NCBI RefSeq assembly: GCF_012035195.1
Contig: NZ_JAAVJH010000001.1
Span: 248,001 to 312,000 of the forward strand
Origin: Sphingomonas corticis
GTDB taxonomy: Bacteria; Pseudomonadota; Alphaproteobacteria; Sphingomonadales; Sphingomonadaceae
Length of the DNA stretch: 64,000 nt
Reading direction: 5' to 3'
Shown: positions 50,728-58,880 of the stretch, piece by piece
How positions within the stretch are numbered: the stretch's first letter is position 1
Layout of the letters: each line of letters starts with the position of its first letter
The notes under the pieces: model-generated
The model's input: the letters and a program-made list of their open reading frames with translations, nothing else
What the model was told of the DNA's origin: nothing
The model's database searches: none
Translations under genes and position numbers: made by a program

Positions 50728-51020
50728 GGATCGTGACCGGCAACGATCTTGCCACCGGCGACGTGACGTGGTGGACCGGCCAAGGCTGGTCGCGTCACAT
50801 CGAGGAGGCAGTGGACGCCGGTGCCCACGCCGAGGCGATCGCGCGCGAGGAGGAAGCCGCCCGCCGCGTCAACGGCCCCTACGTGATCGAAGCGACGGTG
50901 ACGGCCGACGGCCCCCGTCCCGCGCACATCAAGGACCGCATCCGCGCGCTCGGCCCCACCGTGCGGCCGGACCTCACGCTGAAGCCCGCGGACCCGGCGG
51001 CGGGGAGTTGGGTGATATGA
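50724..51020 (+). CDS. DUF2849 domain protein
   Basis: The 98-residue protein reads MRIVTGNDLATGDVTWWTGQ, EAVDAGAHAEAIAREEEAARR, PYVIEATVTADGPRPAHIKD, with the family ending PTVRPDL. DUF2849 genes are regularly found between a siroheme synthase and sulfite reductase in alphaproteobacteria. A helper role in sulfite reduction or electron transfer is therefore likely, but no activity is known. It is translationally coupled to cobA. A long palindromic repeat separates it from cysI. Confidence 0.88.
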   Translation: MRIVTGNDLATGDVTWWTGQGWSRHIEEAVDAGAHAEAIAREEEAARRVNGPYVIEATVTADGPRPAHIKDRIRALGPTVRPDLTLKPADPAAGSWVI

Positions 51021-51025
51021 GCCTT

Positions 51026-51163
51026 TATCCTCCCCGGCACGGGGAGGGGGACCGCCCGGCGCAGCCGGGTGGTGGAGGGGGAGCACCGCGAGCGCACCTC
51101 CTGCCGCCCCCCCCCGCCACCGTCCTGCGGACGGTCCCCCTCCCCGTACCGGGGAGGATATAG
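51026..51163. repeat. Composite palindromic element inside the sulfate operon
   Basis: It begins TATCCTCCCCGGCACGGGGAGG and ends CCCTCCCCGTACCGGGGAGGATA. Its inner arms GGGGGACCGCCCGGCGCAGCC and GTCCTGCGGACGGTCCCCC are inverted as well, giving one long imperfect hairpin of about 138 bases. The end units match the hairpin at 7626-7644. It lies between DUF2849 and cysI, which are otherwise one operon, so it may act as an RNA processing or stabilising site. Confidence 0.75.
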
Positions 51164-51171
51164 GAAGCATC

Positions 51172-52800
51172 ATGTACCGCTACGACGAATACGACCAGTC
51201 CATCGTCGACGCCCGCGTCGAGGAGTTCCGCGACCAGGTGCAGCGCCGCCTGTCGGGGGAGATCAGCGAGGACCAGTTCAAGCCGCTGCGGCTGATGAAC
51301 GGCCTCTACCTGCAGCTGCATGCGTACATGCTGCGCGTGGCGGTGCCCTATGGCACGCTGGACGGGCGGCAGATGCGGATGCTGGCGCACATCGCGCGCA
51401 AATACGACCGCGGCTACGGCCATTTCACCACGCGGCAGAACATCCAGTACAATTGGATCAAGCTGGCCGAAGCGCCCGACATCCTCGCCGAGCTCGCGAC
51501 GGTGGAGATGCACGCCATCCAGACCAGCGGCAATTGCATCCGCAACATCAGCAGCGACCAGTACGCCGGCGCTGCCGCTGACGAGGTGGCGGACCCGCGG
51601 CCGTGGGCGGAGCTGATCCGGCAGTGGAGCACCTTCCACCCCGAATTCAGCTACCTGCCGCGCAAGTTCAAGATCGCGGTGATCGCCGCGGACGAGGATC
51701 GCGCCGCGATGCGCCTCCACGACATTGGCCTTCGCCTCGTCGAGCGGGACGGCGTGCTGGGCGCGGAGGTGTACGTCGGCGGCGGCATGGGCCGCACGCC
51801 GATGATCGCCCCGCTGATCCGCGACTTCGTGCCCGCCGACGACCTGATGAGCTATCTCGAAGCCGCCTTGCGCGTCTACAACCGCTACGGCCGCCGCGAC
51901 AACATCTACAAGGCGCGCATCAAGATCCTGGTCCACGAGATCGGCGCGGACGAGTATCGCCGCCAGGTCGAGGAGGAATTCGCGCTCGTCAAGCAGCTCG
52001 GCATCGATCCGCCCGCCGCCGAACTGGCGCGGATCACCGCGATGTTCGCGCCGCCCGCGCTAAACGACGGCGGCGCCGCGCCCGACCGGTCGGATCCCGA
52101 TTTCGCGATCTGGCTCGACCGGAACGTCAAGCCGCACAAGGCGCGGGGCCACGCCATCGTCAACATCTCGCTCAAACCCATCGGCGGCATCCCCGGCGAC
52201 GCCTCGGCCGATCAGATCGACGTCATGGCCGAGCTCGCCGAGCGGTACAGCCACGACGAACTGCGCGTCACCCACGCGCAGAACATCGTCCTGCCGCACG
52301 TCCGCCAGGGCGACCTGTACGCCGTGTGGCAAACGCTGGCCGACGCCGGCCTGGCGGAGGCGAATCTCGATCTCGTCAGCGACATCATCGCCTGCCCCGG
52401 GCTCGACTATTGCAGCCTCGCCAACGCGCGCTCGATCCCGGTCGCGCAGAAGATCGCGCAGCGTTTCGCCGATCCCGCGCGGCAGCGGGAGCTGGGCGAG
52501 CTGAAGCTGAAGATCAGCGGCTGCATCAACGCCTGCGGCCATCACCACGCCGGGCACATCGGCATCCTCGGCGTGGATCGTAAGGGGACGGAGAACTACC
52601 AGCTCCTGCTCGGCGGATCGGGCGCGGAGGATGTCAGCCTCGGCAAGATCACCGGACCCGGCTTCTCCGAGGACGGCGTCGTCGACGCGATCGAGCGCGT
52701 GACGGACAAGTATCTCGAGGTTCGCGAGGGCGCCGAGCGCTTCGTCGACACCTACCGCCGCGTCGGCATGGAGCCGTTCAAGGAGGCGATCTATGGCTGA
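51172..52800 (+). CDS. cysI: Sulfite/nitrite reductase hemoprotein subunit
   Basis: The 542-residue protein is a duplicated siroheme reductase. The [4Fe-4S]-siroheme ligands are the Cys pairs in IACPGLDYCSLANARS and KISGCINACGHHHAGHIG. Substrate-binding basic residues lie in GYGHFTTRQNIQYNWIKLAE and in FKIAVIAADEDRAAMRLHDI. It reduces sulfite to sulfide by six electrons. Ferredoxin or a flavoprotein must supply them; no cysJ is adjacent. A nitrite reductase cannot be excluded by sequence, but cobA, DUF934 and cysH on the same strand place it in sulfate assimilation. Its stop overlaps the RidA start by 8 bases. Confidence 0.94.
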   Translation: MYRYDEYDQSIVDARVEEFRDQVQRRLSGEISEDQFKPLRLMNGLYLQLHAYMLRVAVPYGTLDGRQMRMLAHIARKYDRGYGHFTTRQNIQYNWIKLAEAPDILAELATVEMHAIQTSGNCIRNISSDQYAGAAADEVADPRPWAELIRQWSTFHPEFSYLPRKFKIAVIAADEDRAAMRLHDIGLRLVERDGVLGAEVYVGGGMGRTPMIAPLIRDFVPADDLMSYLEAALRVYNRYGRRDNIYKARIKILVHEIGADEYRRQVEEEFALVKQLGIDPPAAELARITAMFAPPALNDGGAAPDRSDPDFAIWLDRNVKPHKARGHAIVNISLKPIGGIPGDASADQIDVMAELAERYSHDELRVTHAQNIVLPHVRQGDLYAVWQTLADAGLAEANLDLVSDIIACPGLDYCSLANARSIPVAQKIAQRFADPARQRELGELKLKISGCINACGHHHAGHIGILGVDRKGTENYQLLLGGSGAEDVSLGKITGPGFSEDGVVDAIERVTDKYLEVREGAERFVDTYRRVGMEPFKEAIYG

Positions 52801-53197
52801 CCGCGACATCGTGACGCCCGCGCGGCCGCACGCCCTGTATGCCGCGCACGGCTATTCCCCTGCCGTGCGCGCCGGCGGGCTGCTCTTCGTGTCGGGACAG
52901 GTGGGCGCACGCGAGGACGGATCGCCCGAGCCGGAGCTGGAGGCGCAGGTGCGGCTCGCGTTCGACAACCTGCGCGGCATCCTCGATGCGGCAGGGCTCA
53001 CCTTCGACGACGTGGTCGACGCGACGTTGATGTCCACGGTGCCGGACGAGGCCTTTCCCCTGGCCATCCGGTTGCTGCCCGACCTGTGGAACGGCAAGGC
53101 GCCGCCCGCGCTGACCGCGATCGGAGTCACCTGGCTGTCCGGCTTTCTGTTCGAGATCAAGGTGGTGGCAACGTTGCGGGAGACGAACGGTGGCTGA
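52793..53197 (+). CDS. RidA/YjgF family protein in the sulfate operon
   Basis: The 134-residue protein has LLFVSGQVGAREDGSPEPEL, the YjgF start of the beta-barrel, LRGILDAAGLTFDDVVDATL and ALTAIGVTWLSGFLFEIKVV. The active-site Arg of deaminating RidA, normally in a PPARxxx segment near position 105, lies where this protein reads PPALTAIGV, with Leu in its place. The exact alignment needs checking. It starts inside cysI and overlaps the next gene by 8 bases. A RidA member within cysI-DUF934-cysH is not the usual gene order. Confidence 0.88.
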   Translation: MADRDIVTPARPHALYAAHGYSPAVRAGGLLFVSGQVGAREDGSPEPELEAQVRLAFDNLRGILDAAGLTFDDVVDATLMSTVPDEAFPLAIRLLPDLWNGKAPPALTAIGVTWLSGFLFEIKVVATLRETNGG

Positions 53198-53639
53198 CAT
53201 GGCCGGCGATACGGACAAGCTTCTTCGTTTCCGCGACGACGAGGCGCACGACGAGCCGGCCGTAACGCTGGACTCCTTCGTCGCCGGGCAGACCAACGCG
53301 GGCGCCGTCCGGCTGGAGGCGGGCGATGACGTGCGCCAGCTGCTCGGCCGGCTCGACCGCGTGGCGCTGGTGGAGGTGAGCTTCCCCACCTTCCGCGACG
53401 GCCGCGGCTATTCCGCGGCGCGCATCCTGCGCGAGGCAGGCTATGCCGGAGAGCTGCGCGCCGCGGGCGACGTGCTGGTCGACCAGATCCCGTTCATGCG
53501 TCGCTGCGGCTTCGACAGCTTCGCGCCCGAGGCGCCGGTGGACCCCGCGGCGCTGGACCGCGCGCTCGCCCGCTACGACCATCATTACCAGCGCGCGGCC
53601 GACGCGGCGGTGCCGGTGTGGAAGCTGCGTCATGGCTGA
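53190..53639 (+). CDS. DUF934 protein (sulfate-assimilation accessory)
   Basis: The 149-residue protein has the family segments VALVEVSFPTFRDGRGYSAA and RILREAGYAGELRAAGDVLV, then DQIPFMRRCGFDSFAPE. A GTG at 53190 or an ATG at 53199 could start it. DUF934 proteins occur only next to sulfite reductase and CysH genes and are thought to aid electron transfer or assembly of the reductase. Both flanking overlaps (8 bases each) show tight operon packing. No cofactor motif is evident. Confidence 0.9.
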   Translation: MADMAGDTDKLLRFRDDEAHDEPAVTLDSFVAGQTNAGAVRLEAGDDVRQLLGRLDRVALVEVSFPTFRDGRGYSAARILREAGYAGELRAAGDVLVDQIPFMRRCGFDSFAPEAPVDPAALDRALARYDHHYQRAADAAVPVWKLRHG

Positions 53640-54390
53640 GCCGGCCCGCGCGCTCGACCAGATCGACGTCCGCCCCGCCTTCACCGCGGCAGATGCGGCG
53701 GCGCTGGAGGCGCGCTTCGCCGGCGTGACGACGCAGGAGATGCTGCGCGCGCTGCTGACCGGCGAGCTGCGCGGGCGGGTGGCGGCGGTATCCTCCTTCG
53801 GGGCGGAATCGGCGGTGCTGCTGCACATGATCGCGGAGGTCGATCGCGACGTGCCCGTCATCTTCACGAACACGCAGAAGATGTTCGGCGAGACGCTGGC
53901 CTATCGCGACGAACTGGCCGAGCGGCTGGGCTTCACCGACCTGCGCGTGTTCCGGCCCGATCCCCGGCTGCTGCGCCTGAAGGACGACAAGGGGCTGCGC
54001 TGGTCCTACGATCCCGACGGCTGCTGCGACCTGCGCAAGGTAGAGCCGCTGCGGCGCGCGCTGGCGCCGTTCGATGCCTGGATCTCCGGCCGCAAGGGCT
54101 TCCAGGCGAAGAGCCGCACCGCCCTGCCCCGCTTCGAGATCGACGAGGGGCGATTGAAGCTGAACCCGCTCGCCGACTGGGACAAGGCGCGGCTCGACGC
54201 CTACTTCTCCGAGCACGACCTGCCGCGCCATCCGCTGGAGGCGCAGGGCTATCTCTCGATCGGCTGCGCCCCCTGCACCAGCAAGGTGCGGCCCGGCGAG
54301 GACCCGCGCGCGGGGCGCTGGCGCGGCTGGGACAAGGTGGAATGCGGCATCCACGTACCGGAAACGCCGGGCGAGGAACGCGCCTTCTAG
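53632..54390 (+). CDS. cysH: Adenylylsulfate (APS) reductase, [4Fe-4S] type
   Basis: The protein has 252 residues. The P-loop-like SSFGAESAVLLHMIAEVDRD and the nucleotide region SGRKGFQAKSR are present. The two cysteine pairs GCCDLRKVEPL and GCAPCTSKVRPG mark the assimilatory APS reductases with a [4Fe-4S] cluster, rather than PAPS reductases, which lack these. The catalytic Cys is in WDKVECGIHVP at the C-terminus. It reduces APS to sulfite with thioredoxin. It is last in the sulfate operon and overlaps DUF934 by 8 bases. Confidence 0.95.
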   Translation: MAEPARALDQIDVRPAFTAADAAALEARFAGVTTQEMLRALLTGELRGRVAAVSSFGAESAVLLHMIAEVDRDVPVIFTNTQKMFGETLAYRDELAERLGFTDLRVFRPDPRLLRLKDDKGLRWSYDPDGCCDLRKVEPLRRALAPFDAWISGRKGFQAKSRTALPRFEIDEGRLKLNPLADWDKARLDAYFSEHDLPRHPLEAQGYLSIGCAPCTSKVRPGEDPRAGRWRGWDKVECGIHVPETPGEERAF

Positions 54391-54446
54391 GTTCCCCCGC
54401 GAAGGTTGCGCAACCGAAACGGCCCGCTCGGCGTTTGCGGTAGATC

Positions 54447-55895
54447 ATGTTCCGCGCCCTCCCTCTGTTGCCGCTGATCTTGCTGTCCGCCTGTCAGCGC
54501 GACGCCGGCAATCCCGCGCCGCCGCGCGCGACGGGGCACGTCGACCTGCCCGAGGAGCGATCCACGCTGACGGTGCCGATCCTCGCCTCGCTGGACGCAG
54601 TGGAACGCGGGCTGGAGCGCGAGACGCCGCGCGTGCTGTGGCGCATCGACGAGCATCGCGACGCATGCGTGGCGGGGCGCAAGGTGGCGGGCGTGAAGGT
54701 GACGCCGGACCTCGGCTGTCGCATCGTCGGCGAGGCGCGGCGCGGGCGCATCCGGCTCGCCGGCGCAGGCGAGCGGCTGACGATCGAGATGCCGGTCGAC
54801 GCGCGCGTCAGCATCCGCGACCTGGGCGGGGTGGCCGGAGAGACCGCCACGGGCGCCGCCATGGTGCGCGCCGACACCCGGTTGCGCATCGCGGGCGACT
54901 GGCAGCCGCGCGCGGCGCTCGACATCCGCTACGCGTGGCGGCGCGAGCCGGGGCTCGACATCCTGGGCCAGCGCGTCACCTTCACGCGTCAGGCCGAGGA
55001 GAAGCTGCGCGGCATCGTCGCCAAGCTGGAGCGCGACCTGCCGCGCGAGGTCGCTCGGGTGGAGCTGAGGAAGCAGCTCGACCGGGCGTGGCGGCAGGCG
55101 TTCACGACCTTCTCGATCAGCAAGCGCAATCCACCCGCCTGGATGCGCATCGCGCCGCAGCAGGTGGGCTATGGGGGCTACCGCGTCGACGGCCGCACGC
55201 TGCGGCTGACGCTGTCGGCGGGGGCGCTGACGCAGACGTTCGTCGGCGACCGGCCGGCGGATGTCGCAGCCACGCCGCTCCCCCCACCCTCTGCGGTGAC
55301 GGGTACGCCGGGGCTGCGCTTCTTCATTCCCGTCCTCGCCGACTATCGGCAGCTGGAGCCGGTAGTGGAACGCGAGCTGAAGGAGCTGGCGGCGAAAGGC
55401 ATCACGCTGACCGGCGTGGGGCCGGTCGACGCGGAATTCGGCAAGGTCACGATCTACGCCACCCAGGGCAATCGCCTGGCCGTGGGCGTGAAGGCGAAGG
55501 TGAAGGCGCGGTCGGGGTCGCTCGGCGCGACGAAGGGCGAGATCTGGCTGACCGCAGTGCCGTGGAACGAGGAGGGATCGCAGCTCGTCCGTGCCCGCGA
55601 CGTCCGCTTCGCCACGCGCACCGACTCGGCGGTGGTGAACCTGCTGGTCGCCCTGTTCGAGAATGCGGCGGTCCGCACCGGCGTCGAGCAGGCACTGACA
55701 CACGACTTCTCCGGCGATTATGCCAAGCTGCTGGCCAAGGCGAAGGCCGCGATCGAGGCGCGGCGCGAGGGCGACTTCCTCCTCTCCGCCACCGTCACCC
55801 GAGTCACCAACGGCCGGATCCAGGCGACGGCCGACGGCCTGTTCCTGCCGGTGCGCGCGGAGGGCAAGGCGCGGATCGAGTATCGGCCGCGGTAA
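54447..55895 (+). CDS. DUF4403 outer-membrane lipoprotein-like protein
   Basis: The 482-residue protein starts MFRALPLLPLILLSACQRDA, a lipobox with the Cys near residue 16. Long beta-rich repeats of the DUF4403 family follow, such as HVDLPEERSTLTVPILASLD and GLRFFIPVLADYRQLEP. The C-terminal part has RVTNGRIQATADGLFLPVRA. The beta-rich build recalls the tubular lipid-binding (TULIP) fold of lipid carriers, so a lipid-transport role is conceivable, but none has been shown. It lies 57 bases after cysH and is probably a separate unit. Confidence 0.85.
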   Translation: MFRALPLLPLILLSACQRDAGNPAPPRATGHVDLPEERSTLTVPILASLDAVERGLERETPRVLWRIDEHRDACVAGRKVAGVKVTPDLGCRIVGEARRGRIRLAGAGERLTIEMPVDARVSIRDLGGVAGETATGAAMVRADTRLRIAGDWQPRAALDIRYAWRREPGLDILGQRVTFTRQAEEKLRGIVAKLERDLPREVARVELRKQLDRAWRQAFTTFSISKRNPPAWMRIAPQQVGYGGYRVDGRTLRLTLSAGALTQTFVGDRPADVAATPLPPPSAVTGTPGLRFFIPVLADYRQLEPVVERELKELAAKGITLTGVGPVDAEFGKVTIYATQGNRLAVGVKAKVKARSGSLGATKGEIWLTAVPWNEEGSQLVRARDVRFATRTDSAVVNLLVALFENAAVRTGVEQALTHDFSGDYAKLLAKAKAAIEARREGDFLLSATVTRVTNGRIQATADGLFLPVRAEGKARIEYRPR

Positions 55896-55917
55896 GGCCA
55901 CGGCGCAGGCCGCCCGC

Positions 55918-55990
55918 CGTTCGTGCTGAGCGAAGTCGAAGCGCAGCCACCGTCTCGCATGGCCTTCGACGTCGCTCAGGCCGAACGGGG
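55918..55990. repeat. Palindromic repeat, GCGAAGTCGAAG family
   Basis: CGTTCGTGCTGAGCGAAGTC and GACGTCGCTCAGGCCGAACG are imperfect inverted arms. It lies between the convergent DUF4403 gene and dnaB, so either transcript could use it as an end structure. Confidence 0.75.
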
Positions 55991-56000
55991 GCGGGCCGCC

Positions 56001-57491
56001 TCAATAGCCCGCATAATCGCTGAAGCGCGTGATCGTCGGATCGAACTTCAGCGTCACCTTGCCCGTCGCGCCGTGGCGCTGCTTGGCGACGATCAGCTCG
56101 GCGAGGCCGTAGACGCGCTCCATGTCCGCGGCCCAGGCGGCGTGGTCCTCGAAGATCTTCGTGTTGTCGCCCTCGCTCGGCCGCTTCGGCTCCTTGGCGG
56201 CGACGTAATAATCCTCGCGATAGACGAACCATACCATGTCCGCGTCCTGCTCGATCGATCCCGATTCGCGCAGGTCCGACAGCTGCGGGCGCTTGTCCTC
56301 GCGCTGCTCCACCGCGCGGGAGAGCTGCGACAGCGCCAGGACGGGAACGTTCAGGTCCTTGGCCAGCGTCTTCAGCCCGCGGCTGATCTCCGAGATTTCC
56401 TGCACGCGATTGCCGTCGCTCGACTTGCCCGATCCGGACAAAAGCTGGAGGTAGTCGACCACGACCAGCCCGATCTCGTTGTTGTGGCGGCGTTGCAGGC
56501 GCCGCACGCGGGTGTGCAGCGCGCCGATGCTGAGGCCGCCGGTGTCGTCGATGAACAGCGGCAGGTTCTCCAGTTCCGCGGCGGCGGTGGCCAGCTGCTC
56601 GAATTCGGTCTTGCTGATCTTGCCCATGCGCAGCGCCTCGGAGCTGATCCGCGACTGTTCGGCCAGAATACGCGTGGCCAGCTGGTCGGCGCTCATCTCC
56701 AGGCTGAAGAAGGCCACTTTCGCGCCCACCGACTTGGCCGGCGGGATGCCGTCGCGCATGTCATGCATCCAGCGCTGCGCCGCGTTGAAGGCGATGTTCG
56801 TCGCCAGCGACGTCTTGCCCATGCCGGGACGCCCGGCCAGGATCATGAGGTCGGAATGGTGCAGGCCGCCGATCTTCGCGTTGACGCTGTCGAGGCCCGT
56901 CGTGACGCCCGACAGGTTCCCGCCCCAGTTCAGCGCCTTCTCCGCCATCGCGACCGCCATGGTGCTGGCCTGGGCGAAGCTTTTGACCGCATTCTCCGTC
57001 TGCCCGTCGGCGGAGACCTTGAACAGCTCCTCCTCCGCCGCCTCGATCTGCGCGCGCGGGTTCACCTCCTCGCTGGTGTCCATCGCGCGATCGACCAGCG
57101 TGCGGCCGACGGTGACGAGCGCGCGCAGCATGGCGAGGTCGTAGATCTGCTGCGCGAACTGGCGCGCGCCGATCAGCCCGGCGCCCGATCCGGTCAGCTG
57201 CGCCAGATAGGCCGGCCCGCCCAGCTCGCGCATCCCCTCATCCGCCTCGAACATCGGGCGCAGCGTGACGGGGGAGGCGAGCATATCCTTGCCGCGCAGC
57301 GTCTTGATCGCGGCGAAGACGCGGCCGTGGACCGGCTCGAAGAAGTGCGCGGGCTCCAGCCGGTCGACGATGTCGTCGGCCAGGCGATTGTCGATCATCA
57401 TCGCCCCCAGCATCGCCGCTTCCGCCTCGACGTTGGCAGGCAGTTGGACGGGTTCGGCCGGAGCCGGTTGCGGGAAAAGCAGAGTCGCCAT
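56001..57491 (-). CDS. dnaB: Replicative DNA helicase DnaB
   Basis: The ATG at 57491 gives 496 residues, beginning MATLLFPQPAPAEPVQLPAN and then VEAEAAMLGAMMIDNRLADD. The N-terminal primase-binding domain (to about 150) is followed by a linker helix and the RecA-fold ATPase. Walker A is LAGRPGMGKTSLATNIA near residue 205, and later motifs are VVVDYLQLLSGSGKSSDGNR and REIS-like EISEISRGLKTLAKDLNVPV. The C-terminus has ELIVAKQRHGATGKVTLKFD. It is the hexameric fork helicase that loads with DnaC-like or other loaders. No intein is present. Confidence 0.97.
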   Translation of the reverse strand: MATLLFPQPAPAEPVQLPANVEAEAAMLGAMMIDNRLADDIVDRLEPAHFFEPVHGRVFAAIKTLRGKDMLASPVTLRPMFEADEGMRELGGPAYLAQLTGSGAGLIGARQFAQQIYDLAMLRALVTVGRTLVDRAMDTSEEVNPRAQIEAAEEELFKVSADGQTENAVKSFAQASTMAVAMAEKALNWGGNLSGVTTGLDSVNAKIGGLHHSDLMILAGRPGMGKTSLATNIAFNAAQRWMHDMRDGIPPAKSVGAKVAFFSLEMSADQLATRILAEQSRISSEALRMGKISKTEFEQLATAAAELENLPLFIDDTGGLSIGALHTRVRRLQRRHNNEIGLVVVDYLQLLSGSGKSSDGNRVQEISEISRGLKTLAKDLNVPVLALSQLSRAVEQREDKRPQLSDLRESGSIEQDADMVWFVYREDYYVAAKEPKRPSEGDNTKIFEDHAAWAADMERVYGLAELIVAKQRHGATGKVTLKFDPTITRFSDYAGY

Positions 57492-57720
57492 GATCGACCC
57501 GCAATAGCCGACAGGCGCAGATAGCGGAATGACCGAGCCTGTGGATGACGGGCAAATCCGTCGGCCCTGCACAGGCATGGGCCGATTACTGGTGCGTCGG
57601 GCGAGACAGTCCCCGCACGCGCCACATCATCGTGGCTGTCGGTACGCCACGATCCGTCAGCCAGGGACACCGGCCTTCGCAGGGGTGACGAACAAGAAAA
57701 CCGTCTCTATCGACACGATC

Positions 57721-58203
57721 ATGGCCGATCCGCGGATCATCGACATCGAACTGGACGAGCGCACCATCCTGTGGCGCTCCGCCGATATCGAGCAGGAGCG
57801 GCGGATCGCGATCTTCGACCTGGTCGAGGACAATCGCTTCGCGCCGCAACGCCAGCATCCCGACGGCTATGCCGGACCGTACCGCGTCCGCCTGTCGGTG
57901 GAGGAAGGACGGCTGGGCATCCACATCGCGCGGGAGGACGGCACGCCGCTGGAGACGCTGATCCTCGGTCTCGCCCGCTTCCGCCGCCCGATCCGCGACT
58001 ATTTCGCGATCTGCGACAGCTATTACCAGGCGATCCGCCAGGCCACGCCGCAGCAGATCGAGACCGTCGACATGGCGCGCCGCGGCGTCCACAACGAGGC
58101 GGCGGAGCTGCTGCGCGAGCGGCTGGCAGGCAAGATCGAGGTCGATTTCGACACGGCGCGGCGCCTGTTCACGCTCATCTGCGTCCTCCACATCAAGGCG
58201 TGA
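57721..58203 (+). CDS. UPF0262 family protein
   Basis: The 160-residue protein starts MADPRIIDIELDERTILWRS and continues with EQERRIAIFDLVEDNRFAP and GPYRVRLSVEEGRLGIHI. The family is confined mainly to alphaproteobacteria. Its function is unknown. Cytoplasmic, no cofactor motif. The ATG follows a 229-base stretch from dnaB that holds the shared divergent promoters and a fragment ACCGGCCTTCGCAGGGGTGA typical of a sphingomonad intergenic repeat. It is first in a set of three: UPF0262, GH25, cdd. Confidence 0.9.
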   Translation: MADPRIIDIELDERTILWRSADIEQERRIAIFDLVEDNRFAPQRQHPDGYAGPYRVRLSVEEGRLGIHIAREDGTPLETLILGLARFRRPIRDYFAICDSYYQAIRQATPQQIETVDMARRGVHNEAAELLRERLAGKIEVDFDTARRLFTLICVLHIKA

Positions 58204-58205
58204 GC

Positions 58206-58880
58206 ATGTACGGTGCCGGTCGCCTCGTCCTGATCCTGGCCGCGCTGGCGCTCGCCGCCGTGGCGGGCTGGCGGCTCGCGGTACGCTGGCACCCGTCGAT
58301 CGAGCGCTACCCGGTGCAGGGCATCGACGTGTCGGAGGGGAACGGGGCGGTCGAATGGTCGGTGGCCAAGGGTGCCGGCGTCGATTTCGGCTATGCGGTC
58401 GCGACGCGCGGCCACAACGTGCGCGATCGCCTGTTCCAGCAGCATTGGGACGCGATGGCCGCCGCCGGCGTCCGCCGCGGTGCGATCCACGTCTTCTCGC
58501 TCTGCCAGCCGGGCGCGGACCAGGCGGACGCGTTCAACACCGTCGTCCCGGTCACGCCCGGCGCACTGCCTGCCGCGATCGACCTGCACTATGACGAGGC
58601 GTGCGCCGCCCGCCCGCCCCGCGCCGCGCTGGTGGCGGAGGTGGCCGAGGCGGCGAAGCGGATCGAGGCGCACACCGGCGCGCCCGTGCTGCTGAAGCTC
58701 GCCGCCGACGTGGAGGACGACTATCGCCTCAGCGAGGCGCTGAAGCGAAACCTGTGGCTCGGCGGCAATTTCCTGCGCCCCGCCTATGCCGCCCGGCCGT
58801 GGCGGATGTGGCAGGCGAGCGACATCCGCCGCATCGACGGCGTGGAGGGTCCGGTGAACTGGGACGTGGCGGCGCAATGA
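58206..58880 (+). CDS. GH25 lysozyme-fold protein, membrane anchored, catalytic Glu missing
   Basis: The 224-residue protein has an N-terminal membrane anchor or signal (LVLILAALALAAVAGWRLAV). The GH25 barrel begins with VQGIDVSEGNG (Asp41, the first conserved acid). At the place where active GH25 lysozymes carry DxE (the general acid Glu94 in the phage enzyme CPL-1) this protein has AAIDLHYDEAC, so Asp126 is kept and the Glu is His128. The KATEG-type strand reads VATRGHN, also without its Glu. It therefore looks like a degenerate or non-hydrolytic peptidoglycan-binding member. The stop overlaps the cdd start (ATGA). Confidence 0.8.
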   Translation: MYGAGRLVLILAALALAAVAGWRLAVRWHPSIERYPVQGIDVSEGNGAVEWSVAKGAGVDFGYAVATRGHNVRDRLFQQHWDAMAAAGVRRGAIHVFSLCQPGADQADAFNTVVPVTPGALPAAIDLHYDEACAARPPRAALVAEVAEAAKRIEAHTGAPVLLKLAADVEDDYRLSEALKRNLWLGGNFLRPAYAARPWRMWQASDIRRIDGVEGPVNWDVAAQ

